A stretch of 41,859 nucleotides of DNA from an uncultured Clostridia bacterium (GCA_944376225.1 CALWBZ010000123.1:1-41859), one strand, 5' to 3'; positions 1 to 7,902 are shown, counted from the first letter of the stretch. The notes: a model not told the origin generated them from the sequence alone. Translations and numbers: made by a program.

Positions 1-1
1 G

Positions 2-646
2 GCGGCAATTCCTCATTATTGGAATCCGGAGCTCCAGGTTTACCGAGGGTATTGGATGATCCAATGGTTTTTGAAAGAGATGGAGACGGAACAGGTGCAG
101 AAGGAATTAAAGCCGGAGGATACTTTCGATATGTACTTACGAAAAACCCCGGCGGGCAACGAGGGGCTGGTGCTCTATCCCTTCTGGGGGGCGTCGGCGA
201 AGTATCCTCTGTCCAGTGGGACGCTCATGGGATTCCGGGATTATCACGGAAAGGCCCACCTGTATCGGGCGATCATCGAGGGAATCAACTATATGCTGCG
301 CTGGGCGGTGGAGCGTATGGAGCAGAAAAAGAAATCGGCCATAGCAGGGGTCAAGGTTACCGGCGGCGGCGCGCAGAGCGAAGAGATCTGTCAGCTGACG
401 GCGGATATGTTCGGCAGGGAAACCGTCCGGATGGAAACCACGGATACGACCGGATTGGGAGCGGCGATCCTGGGTTACGTGGCGTTGGGACGTTACGGGA
501 GTTTTCAGGAAGCGGCGGAGCAGATGGTACGGCCGGAAAAGGTCTATCGTCCGCGAAAGGAGAATCAGGCGATCTATGACCGGATCTATCCGGAATATAT
601 CCGAAATCTGGAGAGTCGGATTCATTTTAACGTAAAGAGAGGATGA
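2..646 (+). CDS. FGGY-family carbohydrate kinase, C-terminal part (5' truncated by window)
   Basis: The reading frame is open from the first bases, so the N-terminal half of the kinase lies upstream and only about 214 C-terminal residues are seen. FGGY kinases phosphorylate sugars such as xylulose, gluconate, glycerol or rhamnulose with ATP in the cytoplasm. The visible part has the family's C-terminal ATPase features: the FWGASAKYP segment, a G-x-x-D-Y-H-x-x-A-H-L-Y-R-A helix start, and the GGGAQS...Q..AD..GRETVR signature followed by GLGAAILGY. The sugar cannot be assigned without the N-terminal half. The stop is 4 bases before the next gene, a putative glycosidase, so the two are probably co-transcribed in a sugar or sugar-acid catabolic operon that begins upstream of the window. 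An ATG at 56 is internal and is not the real start. Confidence 0.88.
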   Translation, partial: AAIPHYWNPELQVYRGYWMIQWFLKEMETEQVQKELKPEDTFDMYLRKTPAGNEGLVLYPFWGASAKYPLSSGTLMGFRDYHGKAHLYRAIIEGINYMLRWAVERMEQKKKSAIAGVKVTGGGAQSEEICQLTADMFGRETVRMETTDTTGLGAAILGYVALGRYGSFQEAAEQMVRPEKVYRPRKENQAIYDRIYPEYIRNLESRIHFNVKRG

Positions 647-650
647 TAGA

Positions 651-2594
651 ATGGCGTTTAGAATCGAAAAGGCGGATCCCGGAAGTTCCTATACGCTCAT
701 GGGGCGGGAACAGTGGTTTGAGGCGTGCCGGTATTATCTAAATGGAGTTTTTCAATACATACCAGATCTGGACGCGCCGGTATTGGTGAAGAGGACGGAG
801 TGGGAAAAAACATACCCCAATGAGCGCACGCCGGAATGGAAGAAATATGCGGAACGTTTCGAGGGCCTGGCCAGGACTTTTCTGATGGCGGCGCCGCTGA
901 TCAAAGAATATCCGGAAGAAGAAATTCTTGGGATCAAGCTGCGGCAGTATTATAAGAAACAGATCTTGGAAGGATGCAGCCCCGGTGAATCCGCCTACTT
1001 GCTTTCTTATCAGGACCTGCGGAAGATGCAGCCGGAAGGCACTTTTCAGCATACCGTAGAGTGTGCCGCCCTGGTCATGGGATTATGGATCTGCGAGGAA
1101 ACCATATGGAATGACTATACGCAGAGCGAGAAAGACAGGATCGCGGATTTTCTGTTTTCCTTTGCCTACGGGGATACGGAACCCCATAACTGGCGTCTTT
1201 TTAACATGTTAATCCTGGCGTTTCTGTATCGAGCCGGATATAGGGTGGATGAAGAGTTCATGCGGATGCATGCAAGAGCCGTCGCCTCTTTTTATGCCGG
1301 GGACGGCTGGTATCGGGACGGACACGCCTTCGATTATTACAGCGCCTGGGCCTTTCAGACCTATCTGCCCTTGTGGAATCTCTGGTACGGATATGAGAAA
1401 GAGCCGGAATTGGCACAGGCGTTCCAGGAACATTCCCGGAAGCTGATGGAGAGCTACCCCTGGTTTTTTGATAGGGACGGCGGAGTAAAGATGTGGGGAC
1501 GGAGCAATATCTATCGTAACGCGGCGACTTCTTGCCTGGCCGCCCATTTCTTTTTGCGGGAGACGAATTTGGATCCCGGCTGGGCCAGGCGGATCTGTTC
1601 CGGTGCTTTATTACAGTTCATCACCAGGGACGATGTCTTTTGCGAGGGGGTGCCCAGTCTGGGGTTTTACGGACAGTTCATGCCCATGGTTCAGGAGTAT
1701 TCCTGCGCGGAAAGTCCGTTTTGGATCAGCAAGGCCATGCTGTGTCTCGCCCTTCCGGCAGATCACCCCTTCTGGACGGCGAAGGAGAACGAGGGAGGCT
1801 GGGAAAGACTGAACGGAGTGAACACTTTGTTTTTGGACGGGCCGGGGATGGCGCTGAGCGCTCATCCCGAAAACGGAGCTTCCCAGCTTCGTACCGGAAA
1901 AATCATGCGGGAGGCCGGAGATCTTGGGGGACTGATGGGTTACGGACGGCTCTGTTTCTGCGCGGATCACCCCTGGGAGGCGTTTGGGGAGAAAGGGCCG
2001 GAAAGCCAGCTGTATGTACCGGATTCTCGGGAGTACGGTAACTTCATTCTTTATGCGGGGCATGAAGGAGATGTGCTTTATCGACGAATGTATTTCGCTT
2101 TCCGGGGCAGCATGAAAAACAGTAACTGCATCGATCTCGCGGATCTGGCGACGGATTACGGGATTCTGCGGGTCGATCGGATCCGGCGGCAGACGCCGCT
2201 GACGCTGGGGGGATGGAGCATCGCCGGCAAAGACCTTCGGATAGAAGAACGGACAAAAGGACAGGCACGGGCGCTCATTTTAACTTGTGGGAAAGAATCT
2301 GTGGCGATGACGGTCTTTCACGGTTTTTCGGAACTTCTGATAGAGGAACGAGAAGGGACGAGTCCTCTGGGAGGGCAAAGTTTTTTGCCCTATGGGAAGC
2401 ATACGGGACCGGAATATACGCTAATCAGTCTGAGCCAGTTCCGAAAAGACGGGAAACCGTGGCGGGAAGAAGAACTGTTTCCCGTGGAGGAGATACGGAT
2501 GGAGGGGGATATGGGCCCCGTTACGATCACGCTTGCGGACGGACGATGCGTTCATGTGGATTATGAGGGGATCGAAGGCCGCCTGACCTTGTAA
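651..2594 (+). CDS. DUF2264 family protein, putative GH154-type glycoside hydrolase
   Basis: This 647-residue protein has the look of the DUF2264 family: a helical (alpha/alpha)6-like N-terminal region of about 400 residues rich in aromatic motifs (EPHNWRLFNM, DGWYRDG, YYSAWAFQTY, WGRSNIYRNA, EYSCAESPFW), followed by a beta-rich C-terminal part. From memory, DUF2264 corresponds to CAZy family GH154, whose characterised member is a beta-glucuronidase acting on plant arabinogalactan. The substrate here is inference. No signal peptide is visible, so it should act in the cytoplasm on an imported oligosaccharide. It sits 4 bases after an FGGY kinase and has an AGAGAGG ribosome binding site, which fits a sequence in which this enzyme releases a sugar and the kinase traps it. 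No terminator is visible after the stop; the promoter of the next operon begins 19 bases later. Confidence 0.8.
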   Translation: MAFRIEKADPGSSYTLMGREQWFEACRYYLNGVFQYIPDLDAPVLVKRTEWEKTYPNERTPEWKKYAERFEGLARTFLMAAPLIKEYPEEEILGIKLRQYYKKQILEGCSPGESAYLLSYQDLRKMQPEGTFQHTVECAALVMGLWICEETIWNDYTQSEKDRIADFLFSFAYGDTEPHNWRLFNMLILAFLYRAGYRVDEEFMRMHARAVASFYAGDGWYRDGHAFDYYSAWAFQTYLPLWNLWYGYEKEPELAQAFQEHSRKLMESYPWFFDRDGGVKMWGRSNIYRNAATSCLAAHFFLRETNLDPGWARRICSGALLQFITRDDVFCEGVPSLGFYGQFMPMVQEYSCAESPFWISKAMLCLALPADHPFWTAKENEGGWERLNGVNTLFLDGPGMALSAHPENGASQLRTGKIMREAGDLGGLMGYGRLCFCADHPWEAFGEKGPESQLYVPDSREYGNFILYAGHEGDVLYRRMYFAFRGSMKNSNCIDLADLATDYGILRVDRIRRQTPLTLGGWSIAGKDLRIEERTKGQARALILTCGKESVAMTVFHGFSELLIEEREGTSPLGGQSFLPYGKHTGPEYTLISLSQFRKDGKPWREEELFPVEEIRMEGDMGPVTITLADGRCVHVDYEGIEGRLTL

Positions 2595-2613
2595 AAAAGT
2601 TTTGAGAAAATAC

Positions 2614-2642
2614 TTGACAAAGAAGAAGGGATCCTGTATAAT
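2614..2642 (+). promoter_or_regulatory. Sigma-A promoter of the ylxM-ffh operon (perfect consensus)
   Basis: TTGACA at 2614-2619 and TATAAT at 2637-2642 are separated by exactly 17 bases. Both hexamers are perfect matches to the housekeeping sigma-factor consensus. Transcription would start near 2649, about 47 bases before ylxM. Confidence 0.9.
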
Positions 2643-2695
2643 CATCGGCTGTAGAGTAAAAATGCTTTACAGCCTTGGAATGCGAGGGGTGCCGG

Positions 2696-3088
2696 ATGAA
2701 ACAGGTGTATGAGATTTCTCTGCTTTACGATTTTTATGGGGAGCTGTTGACGCCCTCCCAGCAAGAGATCATCCGGATGTATTATTTTGAAGACCTGTCC
2801 CTTGCCGAGATCAGCGAGGCCAGGGGAGGGAGCCGTTCGGCGGCTCACGATCTGATTCGCCGCAGTGTGGAGAAGCTTCAGAGCTATGAGGAACGTCTGT
2901 GCTGGATCAAACGGTTTCAGAAACAGGCGGCGTGCATGGAGCGCATCCGGGCATTGCTGGCGGAAGCCAGAGAAGGGGTCGAGGATCCCGAGAAGGTAAG
3001 AATGATTCTGAATCGAATCGAAGAGCAGACCGAGAAACTGGATCTGCCTGTCGATGAGCGCGGAGGGGAGGTTCCGGATGGCGTTTGA
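2696..3088 (+). CDS. ylxM: YlxM, HTH protein of the SRP operon
   Basis: YlxM is a small sigma-factor-like helix-turn-helix protein found almost always beside ffh and thought to act with the signal recognition particle. The 130 residues begin MKQVYEISLLYDFYGELL, the usual family start, followed by a sigma-70 region-4-like HTH (LTPSQQEIIRMYYFEDLSLAEISE, then a recognition helix with RSAAHDLIRRS) and a helical C-terminus. I place the start at the ATG at 2696 because GAGGGGTG lies 5 bases upstream; a TTG at 2675 is in frame but has no ribosome binding site. The gene overlaps ffh by 11 bases, which suggests translational coupling. In many relatives ftsY is just upstream; here a sugar cluster takes that place. 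Confidence 0.9.
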   Translation: MKQVYEISLLYDFYGELLTPSQQEIIRMYYFEDLSLAEISEARGGSRSAAHDLIRRSVEKLQSYEERLCWIKRFQKQAACMERIRALLAEAREGVEDPEKVRMILNRIEEQTEKLDLPVDERGGEVPDGV

Positions 3089-4424
3089 GAGTCTCAGCGA
3101 TAAGCTGCAGAATGTGTTTAAGAAGCTGCGGGGAAAGGGTGTCCTGACAGAAAAGGATATCAAAGAAGCGCTGCGGGAAGTAAAACTGGCCTTATTGGAG
3201 GCGGACGTCAACTTCAAGGTGGTAAAGGACTTCATTAAGAGCGTTCAGGAACGGGCGGTAGGCCAAGAAGTCATGGGCAGTCTGACGCCGGGACAACAGG
3301 TCGTCAAGATCGTCCATGAGGAGATGATCGCGCTCCTGGGCGGAGAAGAGAATACCACGATTGCCTACAGCAGCAAGCCCCCCACGGTGATCATGCTGCT
3401 GGGGCTTCAGGGCGCCGGTAAGACCACGATGGCGGCGAAGCTGGCGGGATACCTGAAGAAACAGGGAAAACGGCCGATGCTTGTGGCCTGTGACGTGTAT
3501 CGTCCCGCGGCGGTCAAGCAGCTGCAAATCGTAGGAGAGCAGGTGGATGTACCCGTCTTCCAGATGGGCACGGACACGGATCCGGTGGAAATCGCGAGAC
3601 AGGGACTGGTTCAGGCCGCGAGAAACGACTGCGGCATCGTGATTCTGGATACCGCGGGTCGTCTGCATATCGACGAGCAGTTGATGGACGAGTTAAAACG
3701 GATTCGCCAGGAGACGCAGCCTACAGAGCTTTTGCTGGTGGTGGACGCCATGACCGGTCAGGACGCGGTCAACGTATCGAAGCAGTTTGACGAGGCGCTG
3801 GGCATCACGGGCGTCATCCTGACCAAGCTGGACGGCGATACCCGAGGCGGAGCGGCGATCTCCATTCGTTCGGTCACCGGAAAGCCCATCAAGTTTGCCG
3901 GCGTAGGAGAAAAGGTTACGGATATCGAAGCCTTTCATCCGGATCGGATGGCGTCGCGGATTCTCGGCATGGGAGACGTGCTGAGCATCATCGAGAAGGC
4001 TCAGGAGGCTATCGACGAACAGGCGGCGCAGCAGATGACGGAGCGAATGATGGCCAACGACTTCAATCTGGAGGATTATCTGGAACAGATGAAGCAGGTC
4101 AAGAAGATGGGTTCCATGCAGGAACTGCTGCAGATGATTCCCGGGCTCGGCGGGAAGATTAAGGACGACGATATCGACGAAGGCGCGCTGGGGCGGGTAG
4201 AGGCAATGATCTATTCCATGACCCCCCAGGAAAGGCGGAATCCCGGGATCTTGAACGCTTCCAGGAAACGCCGAATCGTCAAGGGCGCCGGCGTCAGCAT
4301 TCAGGAACTGAACCGGATGCTGAAACAATTCGAGCAGGGCAAGGCGATGATGAAACAATTCGCCGGAGCCGCTAAAGGCAAGAAAAAGGGACTTTTGGGT
4401 AAACTGCCCTTTTCCTTGCGGTAA
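3078..4424 (+). CDS. ffh: Signal recognition particle GTPase Ffh
   Basis: Ffh (SRP54) binds 4.5S RNA and signal sequences emerging from ribosomes and delivers them to FtsY at the membrane. The 448-residue protein is full length. It has the N domain (residues 1-95), the G domain with the GLQGAGKTT P-loop near residue 109, the DTAGR motif near 191 and TKLDGDTRGG near 249, and a methionine-rich M domain from about 310 containing GRVEAMIYSMTPQER and a basic RKRRIVKGAG RNA-binding segment. The ATG at 3078 follows GGAGGGGAGG with 6 bases spacing and begins MAFESLSDKLQ as in relatives; an upstream in-frame ATG at 3054 adds only extra residues. It overlaps ylxM by 11 bases and is followed by rpsP, a conserved arrangement. 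Confidence 0.98.
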   Translation: MAFESLSDKLQNVFKKLRGKGVLTEKDIKEALREVKLALLEADVNFKVVKDFIKSVQERAVGQEVMGSLTPGQQVVKIVHEEMIALLGGEENTTIAYSSKPPTVIMLLGLQGAGKTTMAAKLAGYLKKQGKRPMLVACDVYRPAAVKQLQIVGEQVDVPVFQMGTDTDPVEIARQGLVQAARNDCGIVILDTAGRLHIDEQLMDELKRIRQETQPTELLLVVDAMTGQDAVNVSKQFDEALGITGVILTKLDGDTRGGAAISIRSVTGKPIKFAGVGEKVTDIEAFHPDRMASRILGMGDVLSIIEKAQEAIDEQAAQQMTERMMANDFNLEDYLEQMKQVKKMGSMQELLQMIPGLGGKIKDDDIDEGALGRVEAMIYSMTPQERRNPGILNASRKRRIVKGAGVSIQELNRMLKQFEQGKAMMKQFAGAAKGKKKGLLGKLPFSLR

Positions 4425-4437
4425 TGGATGATGAATC

Positions 4438-4460
4438 CTCTGTCCGTCAGGACGGAGTTT
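4438..4460 (+). other. Stem-loop between ffh and rpsP
   Basis: CTCTGTCC (4438-4445) pairs with GGACGGAG (4450-4457), with one G-U pair and a 4-base GTCA loop, followed by only three T residues. This may be a weak terminator or a processing hairpin that sets different S16 and Ffh levels. The T-run is too short for a confident terminator call. Confidence 0.4.
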
Positions 4461-4493
4461 CATAAGGCTAAAGATAGAAGTGAGGTGAAAATC

Positions 4494-4733
4494 ATGGTCA
4501 AAATCAGATTGAGAAGAATGGGCGCTAAGGGCAAGCCGTTTTACCGTGTCATCGTAGCGGATGAGCGTTCTCCGAGAAACGGTCGTTTTATCGAGGAACT
4601 GGGATATTACGATCCGACAAAGGAGCCCAGTGTGGTAAAGATCGATGTGGAGCAGGCGAAGAAGTGGTTGTCTCAAGGCGCGCAGCCGACTGAAACAGTG
4701 CAGAAGCTTCTGAAGATCGCTGGAGTTCAGTAA
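4494..4733 (+). CDS. rpsP: 30S ribosomal protein S16
   Basis: S16 is a small-subunit ribosomal protein needed for 30S assembly. The 79 residues start [18 protein letters not shown] and contain the standard [21 protein letters not shown] core, so the gene is full length and normal. The start at 4494 follows AGTGAGGTGAAAATC; an earlier ATG at 4428 in the same frame would add a 22-residue tail not found in S16. The stop codon sits directly in the ribosome binding site of the next gene (TAAGGAGG), so khpA translation is probably coupled to it. Confidence 0.98.
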   Translation: MVKIRLRRMGAKGKPFYRVIVADERSPRNGRFIEELGYYDPTKEPSVVKIDVEQAKKWLSQGAQPTETVQKLLKIAGVQ

Positions 4734-4744
4734 GGAGGTACGTC

Positions 4745-4972
4745 GTGAAAGATTTGGTGGAGATGATCGCGAAGGCATTGGTGGAATATCCGGACCAGGT
4801 CGTGGTGACGGAGTCCCGCAAGGAAAACGCGCTGCATCTGGAGCTTCGGGTGGCTGAATCCGACATGGGGAAGGTCATCGGAAAGCAGGGTCGCATCGCC
4901 AGAGCCATTCGTACCGTTGTTAAGGCAGCAGGCATGAAGACGGACGAGAAAGTCATTATCGATATTGTATAA
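4745..4972 (+). CDS. khpA: KH-domain RNA-binding protein KhpA
   Basis: KhpA (formerly YlqC) is a one-domain KH protein that binds RNA, usually as a heterodimer with KhpB/Jag, and influences cell division and cell length in Firmicutes. The 75-residue product has the KH signature VIGKQGRIARAIRTVVKAA, which is the GxxG loop plus flanking helices, and little else. It begins with GTG at 4745, 6 bases after a perfect AAGGAGG ribosome binding site. Its place between rpsP and rimM is conserved in Firmicutes. A stem-loop with a short T-rich tail follows, so part of the transcripts may stop before rimM. Confidence 0.95.
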   Translation: MKDLVEMIAKALVEYPDQVVVTESRKENALHLELRVAESDMGKVIGKQGRIARAIRTVVKAAGMKTDEKVIIDIV

Positions 4973-4980
4973 GGCCTGAC

Positions 4981-5024
4981 GCCTCAGAAGGAGCTTTGTT
5001 TCCGATCTGAGGCTTTTGTCTTCT
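4981..5024 (+). terminator. Terminator-like stem-loop between khpA and rimM
   Basis: GCCTCAGA (4981-4988) pairs with TCTGAGGC (5006-5013), with a further GGA/TCC inner pairing at 4990-4992 and 5001-5003, followed by TTTTGTCTTCTT. It looks like a moderate intrinsic terminator. No new promoter is evident before rimM, so it more likely attenuates than ends the transcript. Confidence 0.55.
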
Positions 5025-5049
5025 TAAGACGGGCCGGGAAGGAGATAAA

Positions 5050-5571
5050 ATGGAAGCATATTTTCGAATCGGCGTCATTACCAGCGCCCACGGGATCCGG
5101 GGCGGGGTGAAAGTGTTCCCGGTGACAGAAGATCCGGAACGGTTTCGTAAACTGGACGAAGTGCTCTACAGCCTTCCCGGACAGGACCGGATAGAAGGCA
5201 GTTATAAGGTGCGCCGCGTGGCCTTTCAAAAGCAATTGGTGCTCTTAGAGTTTGAGGGCGTCTGCGACCGCAATACCGCGGAAACCTTGAAGGGCCGTCA
5301 GCTATGGGTCAGCAGGGAAGACGCGCTGCCTTTAGGCGAAAGGGAATATTATCTCGCGGATGTGATGGGGATGAAGGTCGTATCCGATACGGGGGAAGAG
5401 CTGGGACGGGTGACGGATATCCTGGAGACGGGAAGCAACGAGGTCTTTCAGGTGGAACAGGAGGCTCGAAAGCCCCTATTGATCCCCTCGATTCCCGATT
5501 GTGTGGTGAATATGGATTTCGAGCAGAATCTCCTTACGGTGCACCTGCTGCCGGGGCTGAGGGATTTGTAA
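5050..5571 (+). CDS. rimM: Ribosome maturation factor RimM
   Basis: RimM binds S19 and helps mature the head of the 30S subunit, including 16S rRNA processing. The 173-residue protein is the usual length and has the N-terminal RimM beta-barrel (FRIGVITSAHGIRGGVKVFPVT near residues 4-25) and a C-terminal PRC-barrel (EYYLADVMGMKVVSDTGEELGRV, then LLIPSIPDCVVNMDFEQNLL). GGGAAGGAG lies just upstream of the ATG. The stop is 1 base before trmD, the normal arrangement, so the two are translationally coupled. Confidence 0.96.
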   Translation: MEAYFRIGVITSAHGIRGGVKVFPVTEDPERFRKLDEVLYSLPGQDRIEGSYKVRRVAFQKQLVLLEFEGVCDRNTAETLKGRQLWVSREDALPLGEREYYLADVMGMKVVSDTGEELGRVTDILETGSNEVFQVEQEARKPLLIPSIPDCVVNMDFEQNLLTVHLLPGLRDL

Positions 5572-5572
5572 A

Positions 5573-6340
5573 ATGGATTTTTATGTGATGACCCTGTTTC
5601 CCCAGATGATCCTGCAAGCGGCTTCCTTCAGCATCCTGGATAGGGCGCAGAAGCAGGGGAGGATCAGCGTACACGGAGTGGATATCCGCGAATATAGCCA
5701 TAATAAGCACCGTCATGTGGACGACGCGCCCTATGGCGGCGGGGCGGGAATGGTGATGCAGGCGCCGCCGGTTTACGAGGCGTACGAAGCGATTTGCCGG
5801 AAGGTGGGGGCCAGACCCCGAGTGGCCTATATGACGCCCGCGGGGGAAACCTTTACCCAGAAAAAGGCCAGAGAATTGGCGAGGGAAGAGAACTTAGTGC
5901 TTCTGTGCGGACATTACGAGGGGATCGATCAGCGAGTGATCGACGAGATTGTGACGGATGAGATCTCCATCGGCGATTACGTGCTGACAGGAGGAGAACT
6001 TCCGGCGTTGGTGGTGATCGACGCGGTAGCCCGCATGATAGACGGAGTCTTGGGAAATGAAGAGTCCGCCGGAGAGGAGTCCTTCTCCGGCATGCTCCTG
6101 GAATATCCCCAGTATACACGCCCGGCGGATTTCCGGGGACGAAAAGTTCCTGAAATCCTCATGGGAGGAAACCATGAGGAAGTGCGCCTGTGGCGACTGG
6201 AACGGGCGATGGAGACCACCATGGAAAAGCGGCCGGATCTTTTGAGACCGGAAGGGATGAGCCGGGAAGAGCGAGGCATCTATGAACGGCTTCGGGAAAA
6301 GTTTTTGGAAAAAAGTCTTGCGTCCAAAGGACATTTGTGA
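5573..6340 (+). CDS. trmD: tRNA (guanine-N1)-methyltransferase TrmD
   Basis: TrmD makes m1G37 in tRNAs with G at position 36 using S-adenosylmethionine, which prevents +1 frameshifting. The 255-residue protein has the SPOUT trefoil-knot region: LLCGHYEGIDQRVID near residue 110 and the DEISIGDYVLTGGE segment with the catalytic aspartate region, followed by the helical C-terminal domain ending near ERGIYERLREKF. It begins MDFYVMTLFPQM, normal for the family. It starts 1 base after rimM. Its last codons overlap the -35 region of the promoter for rplS, so L19 is made from its own start as well as by read-through. Confidence 0.98.
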   Translation: MDFYVMTLFPQMILQAASFSILDRAQKQGRISVHGVDIREYSHNKHRHVDDAPYGGGAGMVMQAPPVYEAYEAICRKVGARPRVAYMTPAGETFTQKKARELAREENLVLLCGHYEGIDQRVIDEIVTDEISIGDYVLTGGELPALVVIDAVARMIDGVLGNEESAGEESFSGMLLEYPQYTRPADFRGRKVPEILMGGNHEEVRLWRLERAMETTMEKRPDLLRPEGMSREERGIYERLREKFLEKSLASKGHL

Positions 6341-6346
6341 TATAAT
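6318..6346 (+). promoter_or_regulatory. Promoter for rplS
   Basis: TTGCGT (6318-6323) and TATAAT (6341-6346) are 17 bases apart, and a TG one base before the -10 (6338-6339) makes it an extended -10 promoter. The -35 lies inside the end of trmD. The predicted start is near 6353, giving a leader of about 140 bases. Confidence 0.85.
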
Positions 6347-6352
6347 TCATAT

Positions 6353-6496
6353 GTTACAGTCTGCCAGTATAGCTGGCAGTCGGCGTTCTTCTGCGGGAGA
6401 CGCCCTAATCACTACGGCCGCTCCGCTGTTGCGATAAGCAGACCCAAAGAGGCTGCTTGCATTAAGAGTTGCTATGAAAAGGAAGGAGTATGCTTC
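6353..6496 (+). ncRNA. Structured 5' leader of rplS (candidate L19 leader)
   Basis: The leader begins with a perfect 7-bp hairpin, CTGCCAG (6361-6367) with CTGGCAG (6373-6379), then a GGCGT/ACGCC hairpin (6383-6405), then an AGCAG/CTGCT pairing (6437-6441 with 6453-6457), before an AAGGAAGGAG ribosome binding site. A ribosomal-protein L19 leader that lets the protein repress its own synthesis is known in Bacillus-type Firmicutes. The place and size fit, but I cannot align it to that family, so the identity is inference. It does not fold as a tRNA. Confidence 0.5.
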
Positions 6497-6844
6497 ATGA
6501 ATCAAGACATTATTCGTCAGATTGAGAATGAGCAGCTAAAGACAGACAGACCCGATTTCCGCGTGGGAGACACGATTCGTGTATACGCCCGGATCAAAGA
6601 GGGAACCAGAGAGAGAATCCAGATGTTTGAGGGAACCGTTTTGAAGCGTCAGAACGGTGGCCTGCAGGAGACCTTTACCGTACGTCGTATGTCCTACGGC
6701 GTAGGCGTAGAGAAGACCTGGCCGCTGCATTCTCCGGTGATTGATAAGATCGAAGTGGTTCGCAGAGGTTCTGTTCGCAGGGCGAAGTTGTTCTATCTGC
6801 GGGATCGTGTGGGTAAGGCCGCGAAGGTTAAGGAGAAAATCTGA
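6497..6844 (+). CDS. rplS: 50S ribosomal protein L19
   Basis: L19 lies at the interface of the two ribosomal subunits. The 115-residue product is full length, beginning [15 protein letters not shown], with the conserved [17 protein letters not shown] and [23 protein letters not shown] segments. The ATG follows AAGGAAGGAG. The gene is expressed from an extended -10 promoter at 6318-6346 with a structured leader, and it is closed by a strong terminator at 6917-6949, so it can behave as a single-gene unit within the cluster. Confidence 0.98.
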   Translation: MNQDIIRQIENEQLKTDRPDFRVGDTIRVYARIKEGTRERIQMFEGTVLKRQNGGLQETFTVRRMSYGVGVEKTWPLHSPVIDKIEVVRRGSVRRAKLFYLRDRVGKAAKVKEKI

Positions 6845-6868
6845 GCCTTGGGTGGTAGCTTGTAAAGT

Positions 6869-6901
6869 AAACGGGCGGGATGATATGGATTCTGCCCGTT
6901 T
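6869..6901 (+). other. Inverted repeat after rplS
   Basis: AAACGGGC (6869-6876) pairs with GCCCGTTT (6894-6901), giving 8 bp with a 17-base loop. Only a C-rich, T-containing stretch follows, so it is at best a secondary terminator upstream of the strong one at 6917. Confidence 0.4.
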
Positions 6902-6916
6902 CCCTCTTTACGGCTG

Positions 6917-6949
6917 CGGACGTTTGTCCATAGACAAATGTCCGTTTTT
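6917..6949 (+). terminator. Intrinsic terminator after rplS
   Basis: A 12-bp stem (6917-6928 with 6933-6944, one G-U pair) with a 4-base loop is followed by five T residues. It is a strong rho-independent terminator between rplS and lepB. Confidence 0.88.
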
Positions 6950-7053
6950 CGTATAAGATCCGCGATGGACAGTGTGAATTGGAAAAGACCCTTCGGGGCT
7001 GTGTAAAGGGGAATAGTATAGAGAATCAGAAAGAAAAACGAGGCCAAGGAGAT

Positions 7054-7902
7054 GTGCGGGATACGAAGAACCTGTCAGAACTTCTGGAATTTGATTTTAA
7101 TTCAATGACAGAGGAGACGTCGGGAACGGAGGCTTCCAATCAGAGCAAGAAGGAAGAGAATGACCAATTGGATTCTTTTTTCGTGGATGATATGGGTCTT
7201 CCCCCGTTACCGGAGTCAGAGGCGGCGAAACACCCCAACCTGACGATGTCCAACGCCTTTTCCAAGGCGCAGGAGGTTAAGCAGAAGGATAAGAATACGG
7301 CGGCAAAGGGCGAAGCCAAGGCGGGAAGCCAGGAGAAAGAAGCGGCGCCTTCCGCCGGAAAGCGTGCCTGGGGAATCGTAAAGGGCGTTCTGGTATGGAG
7401 CAAGGAGATCATCATCGCGTTGGTTCTCGTATGGCTGATTCTGACCTTCGTTGCCCAGAACAGTACGGTATATGGAAGTTCCATGGCGCCCACGCTGGAG
7501 AACGGCGAGATGCTCCTGATGAATAAGTTCATCTATCGGTTCACGGAACCCCAGCGGGGAGACATCATCGTGTTTACCTATGAGGATCCTATACAGGGTG
7601 AGGAATATTTGATTAAACGAGTGATCGGCCTGCCGGGAGATACGATTGAGATCATGGACGGCATGGTATATATCAACGGAACCGCCTATGATGAGTCCAA
7701 GTATCTGGAGATGTCCACCGATATTAAGGGGGACGTGGAGTATCCTTTCCTGGTTCCGGAGAATTCGTATTTTGTGTTAGGAGATAACAGGGCGAACAGC
7801 AAGGATAGTCGTTTCAGCGAAGTAGGAGCCGTTCCTAAAGAACAGATTGTGGGAAAGGCCTCCATCCGTTTTTGGCCCTTTGATAAGATCGGTTTTGTGT
7901 AA
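7054..7902 (+). CDS. lepB: Signal peptidase I with long N-terminal extension
   Basis: Type I signal peptidase removes signal peptides from exported proteins at the outer face of the membrane. The catalytic core is complete: a membrane anchor (EIIIALVLVWLILTFVA), the serine box GSSMAPT with catalytic Ser143, the lysine box LIKRVIGLPGD with Lys188, and the GDNR...DSR box near the end. Unusually, about 100 charged, low-complexity, probably disordered residues precede the anchor, including a QEKEAAPSAGK stretch. The start is uncertain. GTG at 7054 has AAGGAG only 2-3 bases upstream, which is close. TTG at 6979 is in frame but lacks a ribosome binding site. No upstream ATG is in frame, and ATG at 7105 lacks a site. 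Residue numbers assume the GTG. Confidence 0.92.
   Translation: MRDTKNLSELLEFDFNSMTEETSGTEASNQSKKEENDQLDSFFVDDMGLPPLPESEAAKHPNLTMSNAFSKAQEVKQKDKNTAAKGEAKAGSQEKEAAPSAGKRAWGIVKGVLVWSKEIIIALVLVWLILTFVAQNSTVYGSSMAPTLENGEMLLMNKFIYRFTEPQRGDIIVFTYEDPIQGEEYLIKRVIGLPGDTIEIMDGMVYINGTAYDESKYLEMSTDIKGDVEYPFLVPENSYFVLGDNRANSKDSRFSEVGAVPKEQIVGKASIRFWPFDKIGFV

Noticed and set aside
2675..2695. Upstream TTG start for ylxM
   Set aside because: The TTG has no ribosome binding site, while ATG 2696 has GAGGGGTG at a good distance and matches family N-termini.
3693..4778. Reverse-strand open frame of 361 codons opposite ffh and rpsP
   Set aside because: It spans three highly conserved forward genes and their intergenic sites, so it is a shadow.
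6353..6496. tRNA or other stable RNA gene in the rplS leader
   Set aside because: No cloverleaf or T-arm consensus is present; the hairpins fit a leader.
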